Part shown: positions 26,120 through 36,029 of the stretch, piece by piece
How the letters are laid out: every line of letters starts with the position of its first letter
How positions within the stretch are numbered: position 1 is the first letter of the stretch
NCBI GenBank assembly: GCA_024641305.1
Contig: JAHEDI010000007.1
Coordinates: 47,664 to 111,663 of the forward strand
From: a bacterium
GTDB lineage: Bacteria; Actinomycetota; Acidimicrobiia; Spongiisociales; JAENVV01
Direction of reading: 5' to 3'
Length of the DNA: 64,000 nt
Position numbers and translations under genes: made by a program
The notes under the pieces: model-generated
The model's input: only the letters and a program-made list of their open reading frames with translations
What the model was told of the DNA's origin: nothing
Databases searched by the model: none

Positions 26120-27928
26120 TTATGACTCTTCGATGACCTCGCCACCGAGAAGGTCCTCGACGAGACCGACCGGGTCGTCTACCTCGCCGGCTTCGGCCAT
26201 TCGATCCTTATCAGTCTCTTCGTCATCGTCATCGTCGACCCCCAACTCCACCGGAGAAGCCTGGTCGGCATTGTCAGCCACAAACCGAGCTGCCACCAAC
26301 CCGCCCAACAAGGAAGACGCTTCCGCAGATACCGCGGCAGCGAACTGCGGGTCGGAAACCATTTGCTCAAGGTGAAAGCCAAGATGGCTGGGAACATGGA
26401 TTACCAGCGTCGCCCCATCAACCAGCCCCGGGCGCGCCTCGCGGAATAGGGCATGCCGGCGATTCCCGAGTTCGTCTTTGATGCGGGCCGATAAGGCCGG
26501 CCAGATCCGCTTGAACGCCGCGAGATCGACGTCACCCGTCGGCGCACCGTCGCCACCTGCCCCCGAAGCCGGAGCGCCAGAAGGCTCAGACATCGGGGTC
26601 TCAGGTTTGGATGACACCGGGACCGCGCCTACGGGCGCCTCCGCCGTCGGTTCCTCGCCGGTTGACTCAGTGCCGGGAATGGAACGAGGGGAACCGGCCG
26701 GAACGCTCGGGCGCAGGGTAGGAGTAGGAGCCGGAACTGCGTCTGCTGACAGGGTCGGGGCCTGCCGGGCGATGGCCGAAACCCGCCGCTCAAGGGTATC
26801 GAGGCGGGCCTGTATAGACGGGACATCCGCGGCAATCTCGGGTCGGGTCAATTTCAAGAGAGTGATCTCGGTCATGAGCCGCTCCTCGCGTCCTTCGCGC
26901 AACCGCAAGAGCCCATCCGAAAGCACATCCATCGACCGGATGACATCGCTAACGGAAAGGGTGTCTGCGACCGCTCGCCAATCAGCCAGGATATCGGCTG
27001 GTTCGTCTGCCACCTCTTCCAGATTCGGTGCATAGTGCGCCAGGAAGACCCCGCGGAAAAAGGCAATGGCTTCCGAGATGAACCGCCGCAGATCGACGCC
27101 GTTGCCAGCCAGTGTCGCGACAAGTTCTAGAGCGGTCCGGGCGTCGTGTTCGCCAACGGCCACGGCAAGTCGGGCAAACACATCACGGTCGGCCAGACCC
27201 AGCGCCCGATTGACGGCGGCTGGATCAACCGAACCGTCTCCCAGGGCGGCCACCTGTTCCAGCAGGCTCAACGAATCTCGAACGGAGCCTGCCGCGTGAC
27301 GAGCGACCAGCTGAAGAGCCCCCTCGGCCACGGTATAGGACTCCAACTTGGCAACGCCGGCTAGATGATCGGTCAATGCCTCGACGGAGACAGGATGAAA
27401 ATCGAAGCGTTGGGATCGGGACCTGATCGTATCAAGCAGTTTGTACGGTTCCGTCGTCGCCAACACAAAGTGCACGTGTTCAGGTGGTTCCTCAAGCGTC
27501 TTGAGGAGGGCGTTGGAAGCAGCCTTGGACAGCATGTGGGCTTCATCCAGGATGAACACGCGCTTGGCCCCACCAACCGATGCCACCGTCGTGACACTCA
27601 CCTTGATGTCGCGGATGTCATCGACAGAGTTATGTGAAGCGGCGTCAAGTTCTGTTACGTCAAACGAGGACCCGTTGACAATCGCCAAACAGGAGTCACA
27701 GGCGTTACATGGTTCGCCGCCTCCCGGGGGGTTCTGACAGTTCAACGATTTGGCCAACAGGCGTGCAGAGGTGGTTTTGCCCGTCCCCCGCGGACCCGCA
27801 AACAGGTACGCGTGGGCCACCTTGCCCTCGGCGATCTCTCTCACGAGGGTATTGGTAACGTGACTCTGGCCAACCACCTCTTCGAAAAGTTGGGGTCGGT
27901 ATTTCCGGTAAAGGGCTTGATATTCCAC
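26120..27928 (-). CDS. dnaX: DNA polymerase III subunit gamma/tau
   Basis: Clamp-loader ATPase of 602 aa from the GTG giving VEYQALYRKYRP; the track start adds 47 spurious residues. Walker A GPRGTGKTT (about 44-52), Cys4 zinc module (CQNPP...CNACDSC), Walker B FILDEAHM, sensor 1 LATTEP, then domain III. A Pro/Ala/Ser/Glu-rich linker (about 390-480) precedes a C-terminal tau-like part with an acidic end (DDDDEETDKD). No slippery A/T run that would suggest a programmed frameshift to gamma. Confidence 0.95.
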   Translation of the reverse strand: MEYQALYRKYRPQLFEEVVGQSHVTNTLVREIAEGKVAHAYLFAGPRGTGKTTSARLLAKSLNCQNPPGGGEPCNACDSCLAIVNGSSFDVTELDAASHNSVDDIRDIKVSVTTVASVGGAKRVFILDEAHMLSKAASNALLKTLEEPPEHVHFVLATTEPYKLLDTIRSRSQRFDFHPVSVEALTDHLAGVAKLESYTVAEGALQLVARHAAGSVRDSLSLLEQVAALGDGSVDPAAVNRALGLADRDVFARLAVAVGEHDARTALELVATLAGNGVDLRRFISEAIAFFRGVFLAHYAPNLEEVADEPADILADWRAVADTLSVSDVIRSMDVLSDGLLRLREGREERLMTEITLLKLTRPEIAADVPSIQARLDTLERRVSAIARQAPTLSADAVPAPTPTLRPSVPAGSPRSIPGTESTGEEPTAEAPVGAVPVSSKPETPMSEPSGAPASGAGGDGAPTGDVDLAAFKRIWPALSARIKDELGNRRHALFREARPGLVDGATLVIHVPSHLGFHLEQMVSDPQFAAAVSAEASSLLGGLVAARFVADNADQASPVELGVDDDDDEETDKDRMAEAGEVDDPVGLVEDLLGGEVIEES

Positions 27929-28026
27929 TGAGGCTGATGGTAGCCCGCACAGATCTCCACGAGTCCAAAGGATCAGAAAACGAGTGGGGCACTCGCACAT
28001 TCTCGGAACGCTGCCAGACTGTCGCC

Positions 28027-28806
28027 ATGACGGACGGACAACCAGCGGTTTGGGCGCGTGGATTATCACGGCGTTTCGGAAACAAGGTAGCTGTTAAGGG
28101 GATCGATCTCGCCGTAATGCCAGGGGAATTCTATGGCCTCCTCGGACCGAACGGAGCCGGCAAGACCACGACCATCAAGATGATTGTCGGATTGCTGCGC
28201 CCCGATTCTGGAACGGCCGGGATCGGCGATATCAACACCTGGGAGCATCCCACGGATGCCAAACGGCGGATCGGCGTCCTGCCCGAAGAATTCAACCTCT
28301 ACGAGCGATTGACCGGTGCTGAACTTCTCGACTTCACGGCCGCCATTCACGGGCTGCCCAAAGCCCAGGCGGCCTCGCGACGACAGGAACTACTTAGCCT
28401 TCTCGATCTCGAAGATTCCTCTCGCACCGTCATCGGCGACTACTCGCGCGGCATGCGCAAGAAGGTGGCCCTGGCCGCGGCGGTTATTCATGCTCCCCCG
28501 GTACTTTTCCTGGATGAACCATTTGAAGGGGTGGATGCGATAAGTGCCAGGCTGATCCGTCAGCTTCTCCAGCGATACACCGAAAGCGGCGCCACCATCA
28601 TCTTCTCGTCCCACGTGATGGAGCTCGTGGAACGATTGTGTACCCGTATCGGGATCATGGTCGGTGGTCAACTTATTATCGAGGCGACGCCCAAAGACCT
28701 GCTGGCCCGATACGACGCGAGCACGGTCGAGGATGCTTTTCTGGCGGCGGTCGGCGCTTCTGACACAACCGAAGGTCTTGAATGGCTCGCCAACTCGTCT
28801 GGCTGA
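28027..28806 (+). CDS. ABC transporter ATP-binding protein
   Basis: A 259-aa ABC-2-type exporter ATPase; start ATG 28027 (MTDGQPAVWARGLSRRFG). Walker A GPNGAGKTT, signature YSRGMRKK (a variant of LSGGQ), Walker B VLFLDEPFEGVD and switch His in SSHVME. The 3' end overlaps the permease gene by 25 nt. The substrate is unknown. Confidence 0.9.
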   Translation: MTDGQPAVWARGLSRRFGNKVAVKGIDLAVMPGEFYGLLGPNGAGKTTTIKMIVGLLRPDSGTAGIGDINTWEHPTDAKRRIGVLPEEFNLYERLTGAELLDFTAAIHGLPKAQAASRRQELLSLLDLEDSSRTVIGDYSRGMRKKVALAAAVIHAPPVLFLDEPFEGVDAISARLIRQLLQRYTESGATIIFSSHVMELVERLCTRIGIMVGGQLIIEATPKDLLARYDASTVEDAFLAAVGASDTTEGLEWLANSSG

Positions 28807-30386
28807 AGTGGCGACTTCTGGCAAACGGTCTTCGCACGGACCGGCAACGCCGATGGGGGCTACCGGTCATCGCGGTCGGGCTGACGGTTATCGCCGCCCT
28901 CGGCGGCCAGTTCTATTACGACACCGCTCGATCTCTCGATCCGGCCGCCGCCGCCCAATTTGCCATCTGGCTGTCGGTTGTCGGGTGGGTTGGGTGGGCC
29001 ACATTGCCGGTGCTCATCTTCCCGATTGACGAGACCCTCGACCCAGCCAAGTTCGCCACGTTGCCGCTGACGCGCCGGCAGATGATGATCGGCCTCACCG
29101 GAGCGGCCATGCTCACGCCACCCATCGTGGTGCCAGTCCTCGTCATCTTGGTCAACCTTGCCTTGTGGAGCGGTTGGGTTCTGACGCCGATCACCGTCAT
29201 GGCGGTCACTCTGCTCATCACCTCCTACGTGGTGGGCGGACAGGCCTTCACGACCGCTTTTTCCATGCTTATCAAGAGCCGACGGGGCCGGGACCTCACC
29301 ATGTTGTTCGTTGTGGGCCTCGGACTTGGGCTGTACGCCGCCCAGGCCGTTGGCGCAGATAAGATTGGTTCGCTTGGCCTGGAGGGAGCCCTGCTGGCCC
29401 ACCCCGCCAGTTCATGGGCATGGGTTCTGCCTCCCGGGGCGGCCCAATCGGCCATCCATGCGGCCGATCGTGGAGAGTGGCTCTTGACGGCAGGATTGTT
29501 GCTTTGGTCAGCACTGAGCCTCGTGGGTCTTGCCTACGTATGGAACCGGATGCTCACCCGCCTCATCACCCAACCAGAGGCCACCTCGACGAAGTCGGTT
29601 TCTCGTATGAAACCATTTACGGATCTCGCAGGATGGGGTCCAACCGCCGTAGTGGTCCGCAAAGAGTTACGCATGTATCTGCGCGATCCCCGCATGAGAA
29701 TGGTCTGGACGGGGGGTGTTATCTTCATCGGCATTCTCGGAGCAACCCTCCTCCTCGGGCAGACCCGACTCGAGCGGCTCGGCGCCAGTCCGTGGCTCGT
29801 CCTGGCCGCCCCGAGCGCCGTGCTGTTCGTCGGCCTGCCGGTTGCGCTTAACCAGTTTGGATGGGAACGCCGGGCGGCCTCGTACCTCTTCGCTCTCCCG
29901 ATCACACCCCGCCAGATGCTGGTCGGAAAGAACGTCGCAACCATGATTGCCCTAAGCCTTGAAACCGCCATTCTGACCGTGACACTGGCCGCCATCACCG
30001 GCGGATGGTCCAGGGTTATCTACCTGCCGGCCATTCTCCTCACCGCGGTTGCCTGTCAGTTGGCGGTCGGCAATCTGGCCTCGGTTCTGACTCCCCTGCG
30101 ATTGCCGGACATGGGTACGGATGTGTTTTCCCAGGCCAGCGAACACGGTTGCCTGGCGATCGCTTCTCAGCTGGTGTCGTTTTTCATGATTGGCCTCCTG
30201 ATGGTCCCACCAGCGGTTGCGTTCACCCTTGTCGAAGCATTTGGAGCCACCCGGTTTTCGCTCTGGCAGGTCTCGGCCGTGTCAGTCCTGTATGGCGTGT
30301 TCATCTATCTCGTGGCGTTGAAACTGGCTTCGATATTGCTGAGACGTCGCATGCCGGAGGTCCTCGATTGGGTTCGGATCAACTGA
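28782..30386 (+). CDS. ABC-2-type permease, about 12 spans
   Basis: A 534-aa polytopic protein (spans such as LPVIAVGLTVIAALGG, LPVLIFPI, VLVILVNLALWSGWVL, VLAAPSAVLFVGLPVAL, ILLTAVACQLAVGNLAS) made of two similar halves, each with an LPLTRRQMM/LPITPRQML motif after a Tyr/Phe-rich strand. The double-length form and overlap with the ATPase gene indicate the membrane partner of an exporter. Not a known subfamily to me. Confidence 0.82.
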   Translation: MARQLVWLKWRLLANGLRTDRQRRWGLPVIAVGLTVIAALGGQFYYDTARSLDPAAAAQFAIWLSVVGWVGWATLPVLIFPIDETLDPAKFATLPLTRRQMMIGLTGAAMLTPPIVVPVLVILVNLALWSGWVLTPITVMAVTLLITSYVVGGQAFTTAFSMLIKSRRGRDLTMLFVVGLGLGLYAAQAVGADKIGSLGLEGALLAHPASSWAWVLPPGAAQSAIHAADRGEWLLTAGLLLWSALSLVGLAYVWNRMLTRLITQPEATSTKSVSRMKPFTDLAGWGPTAVVVRKELRMYLRDPRMRMVWTGGVIFIGILGATLLLGQTRLERLGASPWLVLAAPSAVLFVGLPVALNQFGWERRAASYLFALPITPRQMLVGKNVATMIALSLETAILTVTLAAITGGWSRVIYLPAILLTAVACQLAVGNLASVLTPLRLPDMGTDVFSQASEHGCLAIASQLVSFFMIGLLMVPPAVAFTLVEAFGATRFSLWQVSAVSVLYGVFIYLVALKLASILLRRRMPEVLDWVRIN

Positions 30387-30462
30387 CCCGGCGGCGTCGA
30401 TCGATCTTTGGTTTCGACCGAGACCCTCTATCCTCGCTGGTCTATGGCCCCTGGAAGTACAC

Positions 30463-31014
30463 ATGCGTCTCGGTATTGACCTCGATGGAGTGGTCGCCAA
30501 CTTCAACGGCGGGTGGATCACCTTCTACAACCAAGAGTTCGGCACCAATCTGACGCCCGAGGTAGTTGACAGCTGGGACGGAATTCCGGCAGCCACCCAC
30601 TTCCCGTCGATGCGCCAGTTTTGGGATTGGGCTCGGTATCTGAATGGAGCATCTCTGTTCCGTCACCTCGACCCATACGACGGGGCGGTTGAGACACTAT
30701 GGGACCTGGCCAAAGAGGATCACACGATTGTGATCCTGACCTCAAAACCGTATTGGGCAACTCACGACACGTACGCCTGGATCGCCGAGCATCGATTACC
30801 AACCCGGGAAGTTCACATCCTCGATGATAAGTGGCAGGTCGATTGCGATGTCTACCTCGATGACGCTCCTCACAACGTCTACGACATCCATCACCACCGG
30901 CCCAATCGGGCGACGGTCCGGTACGTCCGACCCTGGAATCATCCCGTTCCGGGAACATTCGATGTCTCGAACTGGGACGAGTTCCGGGCATTCGTCAATA
31001 ACCACACGCCGTGA
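30463..31014 (+). CDS. 5'(3')-deoxyribonucleotidase-like HAD phosphatase (NT5C type)
   Basis: A 183-aa HAD protein with motif I GIDLDGVVANFNGGW, motif II ILTSKP and motif IV VYLDDAPHNV. The layout resembles the NT5C family that dephosphorylates dNMPs or UMP. Stand-alone gene between the exporter and the phn operon. Specific substrate inferred only. Confidence 0.78.
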   Translation: MRLGIDLDGVVANFNGGWITFYNQEFGTNLTPEVVDSWDGIPAATHFPSMRQFWDWARYLNGASLFRHLDPYDGAVETLWDLAKEDHTIVILTSKPYWATHDTYAWIAEHRLPTREVHILDDKWQVDCDVYLDDAPHNVYDIHHHRPNRATVRYVRPWNHPVPGTFDVSNWDEFRAFVNNHTP

Positions 31015-31122
31015 CGTTTTCGCGGTCTGGAAACCTTCGCCGCTCCTCGCTAGCCTCGTAATGGCGCCCTGGGTGGAATCCACCCCGGATGCCAGTCCAA
31101 TAACCCGACCGAGGGAAATCAA

Positions 31123-32229
31123 ATGAAAGCTCGTACCTGGGCAACGATGAGCGTCGTGCTGGCGCTTGTACTGACTGCATGCGGAGGGGCCGACACGGCC
31201 GACACCACCAGTGCTGCGCCTGAAACCACTACCACTACCCAAGCCGAGACCACGACGACGGTGGCCCCGACGACCACCACCGAAGCGATGTCCACGGTGG
31301 GTTCCCCGGAGAACCCCATCAAGGTTCTCTTCGTACCGTCCGCCGAAGCAGCGATCATCGTGACCGGTGGCGAACTGATGGCGCAGGCTCTCAACGAAGC
31401 GACCGGCCTGACCTACGAGGTCGTAGTCCCAACCGACTACTCAGCCACCATTGAAGAAATGTGTGCCTCACCGGAGAACACAATGGGCTTCATCCCGGGC
31501 GCTGCCTATGTCGAAGCCTCTGCCCTATGCGGCGTTGACGTTTCCTTCAAGGCGGTTCGCTTCGGATGGGCGGTGTACTGGGCTCAGATCCTCGTACCGC
31601 GCGACAGCGATCTCATGACGATCGAAGATCTCGAAGGCAAGAGCTGGGCCTACCCCGACTCTGGCTCCACTTCTGGATTTCGGGTCCCGAGCCTGATGTT
31701 CTCGGAAGCCGGCGTGACCCCCGGCGAGCAGGTCGAAGCCGGTGGACACACCCAGGCGGCCCTGGCCGTCTACAACGGTGATGTCGACTTTGCCACGACC
31801 TTCTTCAGCCCACCCTTGTTGCCCGATGGCAACTGGGACGAAACCATGTCTCCTGAATTGCCTGACGACGTGATTGCCACGTGTGGACCGAACGAAGACG
31901 GTTCAAAGCTGGTCTGTGGCGCCGACGGCGAATACCGCATTCTTGATGCCCGCGCTTCGGCTCGTACGGACGCACCGGACATCATGCAAAAGGTGCGGAT
32001 TCTCGCCATCTCACCAGGTATTCCCAACGACACGCTCTCGTTTGGACCGGAATTCCCTGCCGACCTTCGGGCCGAAATCGAAGCTGCCCTGGTTGCCTTC
32101 GCCGGAACCGACGCTTGGAACGAGTCGATCGGAAACCAGGACTTCTACGGATGGACTGGCATCGAGCCAGCCGTCGACTCTGAGTACGACGGTCTTCGTA
32201 AGATCGAGGCGTTGCTCGCCGATCAGTAG
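31123..32229 (+). CDS. phnD: Phosphonate/phosphite-type ABC substrate-binding lipoprotein
   Basis: A 368-aa PhnD-family lipoprotein: signal peptide with lipobox VLTACGG, a Thr-rich linker (TTTTTQAETTTT), then the periplasmic-binding fold (about 60-360) with PSAEAAIIVTGG, PGAAYVEAS and SGSTSGFRVPS, where Ser/Thr residues hold phosphonate in relatives. GAGGGAAATC lies before the ATG. A hairpin follows the stop, separating it from phnCE. No C-P lyase genes here, so the ligand could be phosphonate, phosphite or phosphate. Confidence 0.88.
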   Translation: MKARTWATMSVVLALVLTACGGADTADTTSAAPETTTTTQAETTTTVAPTTTTEAMSTVGSPENPIKVLFVPSAEAAIIVTGGELMAQALNEATGLTYEVVVPTDYSATIEEMCASPENTMGFIPGAAYVEASALCGVDVSFKAVRFGWAVYWAQILVPRDSDLMTIEDLEGKSWAYPDSGSTSGFRVPSLMFSEAGVTPGEQVEAGGHTQAALAVYNGDVDFATTFFSPPLLPDGNWDETMSPELPDDVIATCGPNEDGSKLVCGADGEYRILDARASARTDAPDIMQKVRILAISPGIPNDTLSFGPEFPADLRAEIEAALVAFAGTDAWNESIGNQDFYGWTGIEPAVDSEYDGLRKIEALLADQ

Positions 32230-32252
32230 AAAGCCCATCACCTACTAGCTAG

Positions 32253-32287
32253 CTGGGGGCGGGACTTGTCCCGCCCCCAGAATTTTC
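32253..32287 (+). terminator. Intercistronic terminator/attenuator after phnD
   Basis: A perfect 13-bp GC-rich stem (CTGGGGGCGGGAC / GTCCCGCCCCCAG) with a 2-nt loop, followed by AATTTTCT. Between the binding-protein gene and phnC, it probably lowers transcription into the transporter genes so that the binding protein is made in excess. Confidence 0.85.
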
Positions 32288-32308
32288 TCCACTCGATAAG
32301 GCAGGGCG

Positions 32309-33061
32309 ATGCTCAAAGTAGAACACCTCACCAAGGTGTACGGCAACGGCACTGTGGCGCTTGAGGACGTCAGTTTTGAGGTGCCAGACGGACAGTTTCT
32401 GGCGGTCATCGGCTTGTCCGGCTCGGGCAAGTCCACGTTGCTGCGGTGCATCAACCGGCTCATCGAGCCCACCGAGGGCACCATCCTCTGGGACGGAGTA
32501 GACGTGACGGCCGCCGGTCCCGACGAGATGCGCCGCATTCGGCGCAACATCGGCATGGTCTTCCAGCATTTCAATTTGGTGGATCGATCCAAGGTAATCA
32601 CGAATGTCCTGGCCGGATCGCTCGGGTACGTCAACCCGATGCTCAGCGTCATCAATCGTTTCCCCCAACAGTACAAGGATCGAGCCATCGCCCAATTGGA
32701 ACGAGTCGGTCTCGCCGAGAAAGCCTACATACGTGCCGACAACTTGAGTGGCGGTCAACAACAGCGCGTCGGGGTCGCCAGGGCCATGATGCAGGAACCA
32801 GGCATGCTCCTCGCCGATGAGCCCGTCGCATCTCTCGATCCGGTGCTGGCCCATTCAATCATGCAGTACCTCGAGAAGATCAACAAAGAGGACAACGTCA
32901 TGGTCCTCTGCAGCCTGCATTTCCTCGACCTCGTCCATCGCTACGCCGATCGAGCGATCGCCCTCAATGATGGAAAGCTCGTATTCGAGGGTCCGCCGTC
33001 GGCCATTGATGACGCCAAATTCAAGGAGATCTACGGCAAGGAGGCCGAGCGTGTCGGCTAA
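32309..33061 (+). CDS. phnC: Phosphonate ABC transporter ATP-binding protein
   Basis: A 250-aa importer ATPase: Walker A GLSGSGKST, Q-loop QHFNLVDRS, signature LSGGQQQRVGVARAM, Walker B MLLADEPVASLDP. The FNLVDRSKVITNVLAGSLG stretch is characteristic of PhnC. The switch His sits in CSLHFLDLV. Overlaps phnE by 11 nt. Confidence 0.94.
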   Translation: MLKVEHLTKVYGNGTVALEDVSFEVPDGQFLAVIGLSGSGKSTLLRCINRLIEPTEGTILWDGVDVTAAGPDEMRRIRRNIGMVFQHFNLVDRSKVITNVLAGSLGYVNPMLSVINRFPQQYKDRAIAQLERVGLAEKAYIRADNLSGGQQQRVGVARAMMQEPGMLLADEPVASLDPVLAHSIMQYLEKINKEDNVMVLCSLHFLDLVHRYADRAIALNDGKLVFEGPPSAIDDAKFKEIYGKEAERVG

Positions 33062-34976
33062 GCCTGACGCCCCGGTCCCTCCCCTGAAAGACAAGGCCGG
33101 GAACGCTTCCAACCCGAAGCAACGCAGCCGCCGACAATCCATCATCCTCGGCCTGGCCATCATCGCGACCATTGTCACCTACGCGTACGGTTTCCAGGTT
33201 ACGAAGGTGAACCTCAAGGAGATCAGCTCTGAGACCCGACGCGGCCAGCTCGTCCGGGTCCTTCGCGAAATCGCCCGACCCGAACTGCTGACGTACGACC
33301 GCATTCCCACGAACACCGAGTTCGAGATCTTCTTGCCTTGTCCGGCTGGTGGGTATCAGCCGCCGGCCGTCACGGAGGGACGCCGCCTTCTCGTTGAACC
33401 GGCTTGTGCAGAACCGGGCGAAACGATGACCATCACCGGCGAAAACTTTGCTCCCAACGCGCGTGGTTCAATCAACCAGGTTCCGCCAGATGGGGACCTC
33501 GAGCTCAAAATCGGAACGTTCATAGCCGACGCCGACGGCCATTTTGAGGTCGCAGTCGATACGAGGGAACGGGCCAACGAACAAGCTCAATTCATCAGAG
33601 TGGTCACCAACGAGAGGGTCGGGACGATATTCTCCCCGGTCGAAGTCGCCTCGCCATCGGGCGATGCTCGAATGTCGCCCAGGATCAGCAAAGCGCTGAT
33701 CGACACCTGGGACAAGATCGTCGAGACCGTGTTCCTGGCGCTTCTGGCCACGACGCTCGGTACCGCCCTCGCCATTCCGCTCAGCTTCCTTGCCGCCCGG
33801 AATCTCATGCGCGACATCACAACCACCGTCAGCAAGCTTGCCATGCAACTACTGGCGATACCACTGGGGGTCGTGGTGGGCGTCTTATTGTCACGGACGG
33901 CCCAACGACTCGCCGACCAACTCACCGAGAATGGGGTCTTGCTCGGGCTCGGTTTGATCGTGGTACCGGTCGTTGCCTGGCTGGCCGTCCGATTCGCCTT
34001 CCCACCCGTTGACGATGAGCCACCAACTCCGACCGAACGGGGTCAACGTGGAGCTGTGGCGATTGTCGGCGCCGTGGCGGGATTATTGGGAATCCTGCTG
34101 GTCTCGGAGCTATTCATCCAGGTGGGGGGTTGGCTCAGCAGTGCCCTTGGCAGTTTCGGGTTTCTCGGCGGATTCCTCGAGAAGAGCGGTGAGATTGCCA
34201 CGGCCATCACGACGCTCCTCTCGGCGTTGCTGGGGGCCGCTGTATTCGCCAACCTGGCAGGACGTCTGACGAACTTCATCCGAAGTCGAGTCCCCGACGC
34301 CGCTATGCAATCGGCTACCTACCCGCTGGCGGCACTCTCTGGGGCTGTAATCGCCACCATCATCGGAGCTGGAATTGGGTGGCTATACCGGATCACCGAT
34401 CCCACCTACCTGTATTGGTGGCCGGCGGCGACGGGAGCACTTATCGGACTTCTTCTGGCCGTGCGCACCCGGGGCCGATCGTCCGTGCAGATCGGATTGG
34501 TCACGTACTACCTGGCCAGAACCATCTTCAACTCGTTGCGCTCGATCGAGCCACTGGTCATGGTCATCGTCTTTGTGGTCTGGGTCGGCATCGGACCGTT
34601 TGCCGGTGCCCTAGCGCTAGCCATTCATACCGTCGCCGCTCTCGCCAAGCTCTACTCGGAACAAGTGGAAAGCGTCTCTGAAGGCCCGATTGAGGCGGTC
34701 AAGGCCACCGGGGCCACCCGATTACAAACGATTGTGTACGCGGTAGCCCCCCAGATCGTGCCGCCCTACATCGCGTTCACTCTCTACCGCTGGGATATCA
34801 ACGTGCGCATGTCGACGATCATCGGGTTCGCCGGTGGTGGTGGCATCGGGTTCGTCCTTCAACAGAACATCCGACTACTCAATTACTCGGCGGCGTCGGT
34901 AAACATGCTGGCTATCGCCATCGTGGTGGCCTCGATGGACTATTTGAGCTCGCGGATTCGAGAACGGGTCGTCTGA
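33051..34976 (+). CDS. phnE: Oversized phosphonate ABC permease PhnE
   Basis: A 641-aa permease from the GTG at 33051 (VSAKPDAPVPP); normal PhnE is about 260-290 aa. After a first span (about 31-48) there is an extracytoplasmic region (about 50-220) with an IPT-like piece (PGETMTITGENFAPNARGS). The core begins at VFLALLATTLGTALAIPLSFLAARN (to about 253), is interrupted by about 230 residues with several extra spans, and resumes at YLARTIFNSLRS (about 487), with the EAA loop SEGPIEAVKATGATRLQ. The permease core looks intact. Confidence 0.88.
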   Translation: MSAKPDAPVPPLKDKAGNASNPKQRSRRQSIILGLAIIATIVTYAYGFQVTKVNLKEISSETRRGQLVRVLREIARPELLTYDRIPTNTEFEIFLPCPAGGYQPPAVTEGRRLLVEPACAEPGETMTITGENFAPNARGSINQVPPDGDLELKIGTFIADADGHFEVAVDTRERANEQAQFIRVVTNERVGTIFSPVEVASPSGDARMSPRISKALIDTWDKIVETVFLALLATTLGTALAIPLSFLAARNLMRDITTTVSKLAMQLLAIPLGVVVGVLLSRTAQRLADQLTENGVLLGLGLIVVPVVAWLAVRFAFPPVDDEPPTPTERGQRGAVAIVGAVAGLLGILLVSELFIQVGGWLSSALGSFGFLGGFLEKSGEIATAITTLLSALLGAAVFANLAGRLTNFIRSRVPDAAMQSATYPLAALSGAVIATIIGAGIGWLYRITDPTYLYWWPAATGALIGLLLAVRTRGRSSVQIGLVTYYLARTIFNSLRSIEPLVMVIVFVVWVGIGPFAGALALAIHTVAALAKLYSEQVESVSEGPIEAVKATGATRLQTIVYAVAPQIVPPYIAFTLYRWDINVRMSTIIGFAGGGGIGFVLQQNIRLLNYSAASVNMLAIAIVVASMDYLSSRIRERVV

Positions 34977-35986
34977 TGCCCGAGATGCTCCGCCTCACGC
35001 GAGAGGACCGCGAAGCCCGTGAGATGCAAACACTGGCCGATGCCGCAACGCTGAGTTCTCAAACAAAAGGTCGGGCCATCGAAGAAGAACCCGACGTGTT
35101 TCGGACGGCGTTCCAGCGCGACCGCGACCGGATTCTCCACTCCAAGGCCTTCCGACGCCTCAAACACAAAACCCAGGTCTTCATGAACCCCGAAGGTGAC
35201 CATTTCGTCACCAGGCTCACCCATACGCTCCAGGTCACCCAGGCGGGTCGATCCATGGCTGCCGCCTTGGGGCTGAATGAAGACCTAACCGAAGCCATCT
35301 GCCTTGGTCACGACGTCGGTCACTCCCCGTTCGGTCACACCGGAGAGGATGCCCTGACCCCCTATGTCGATGGTGAATGGCTCCACTCGGAACAGTCTGT
35401 TCGCATTATGACCGTTCTCGAACCACTCAATCTGACCTGGGAAGTCCTCGACGGAATCCGGGCTCATTCGTGGAAAACTGATCCTCCGCCGGCGACTCCT
35501 GAAGGCTACCTGTGCCGGTACGCCGACCGGATCGCCTATCTCACCCACGATGTCCAGGACGCCTTGCGCGAGGGGGTGATCCGGTTCGACGATCTTCCAA
35601 GCAATGGCATAGCCCTATTCGGCGCCGAGCCAGGATCGGCCTGGATTGGCACCATGATCGAGGCCGTCGTGGACGGATCAAACGATGCAGGCCGGGTAAC
35701 GATGCAGGCCGACGTTCTCGAGGCCATGCACGAACTACGCGATTTCATGTTCGACCGTGTCTATCTCCGTCACGACACCAACGGTCAGCGGGAACGAGCA
35801 GTTCGAATCATCTCGCAACTCGTCGATTACTACGGCCGTCACCCTGACGAGATACCGGCCACCTACCAGGTCGACGATGCTTCGGACCTGACGAAGGCGA
35901 TCGACTACGTGTCCGGAATGACCGACCGATATGCCCTACGCGAACACGACCGACTGTTCAAACCGCGACTCTTTCCTGACGACTAA
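34976..35986 (+). CDS. dgt: dGTPase-like HD-domain dNTP triphosphohydrolase
   Basis: A 336-aa HD enzyme cleaving dNTPs to nucleoside and triphosphate. N-terminal FRTAFQRDRDRILHSKAFRRLKHKTQVF, HD motifs RLTHTLQV, CLGHDVGHSPFGHTGEDAL, YADRIAYLTHDVQDA. Shorter C-terminus than E. coli Dgt, like the type 2 family. Starts at the last nt of phnE stop. Confidence 0.92.
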   Translation: MPEMLRLTREDREAREMQTLADAATLSSQTKGRAIEEEPDVFRTAFQRDRDRILHSKAFRRLKHKTQVFMNPEGDHFVTRLTHTLQVTQAGRSMAAALGLNEDLTEAICLGHDVGHSPFGHTGEDALTPYVDGEWLHSEQSVRIMTVLEPLNLTWEVLDGIRAHSWKTDPPPATPEGYLCRYADRIAYLTHDVQDALREGVIRFDDLPSNGIALFGAEPGSAWIGTMIEAVVDGSNDAGRVTMQADVLEAMHELRDFMFDRVYLRHDTNGQRERAVRIISQLVDYYGRHPDEIPATYQVDDASDLTKAIDYVSGMTDRYALREHDRLFKPRLFPDD

Positions 35987-36029
35987 CTCCATTTACGTGT
36001 AAACGGCCGCGGCGCGTAAAGTCAGTCAG

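Noticed and set aside
26120-27928. Programmed frameshift in dnaX
   Set aside because: No slippery A run plus hairpin as in E. coli; the frame is continuous.
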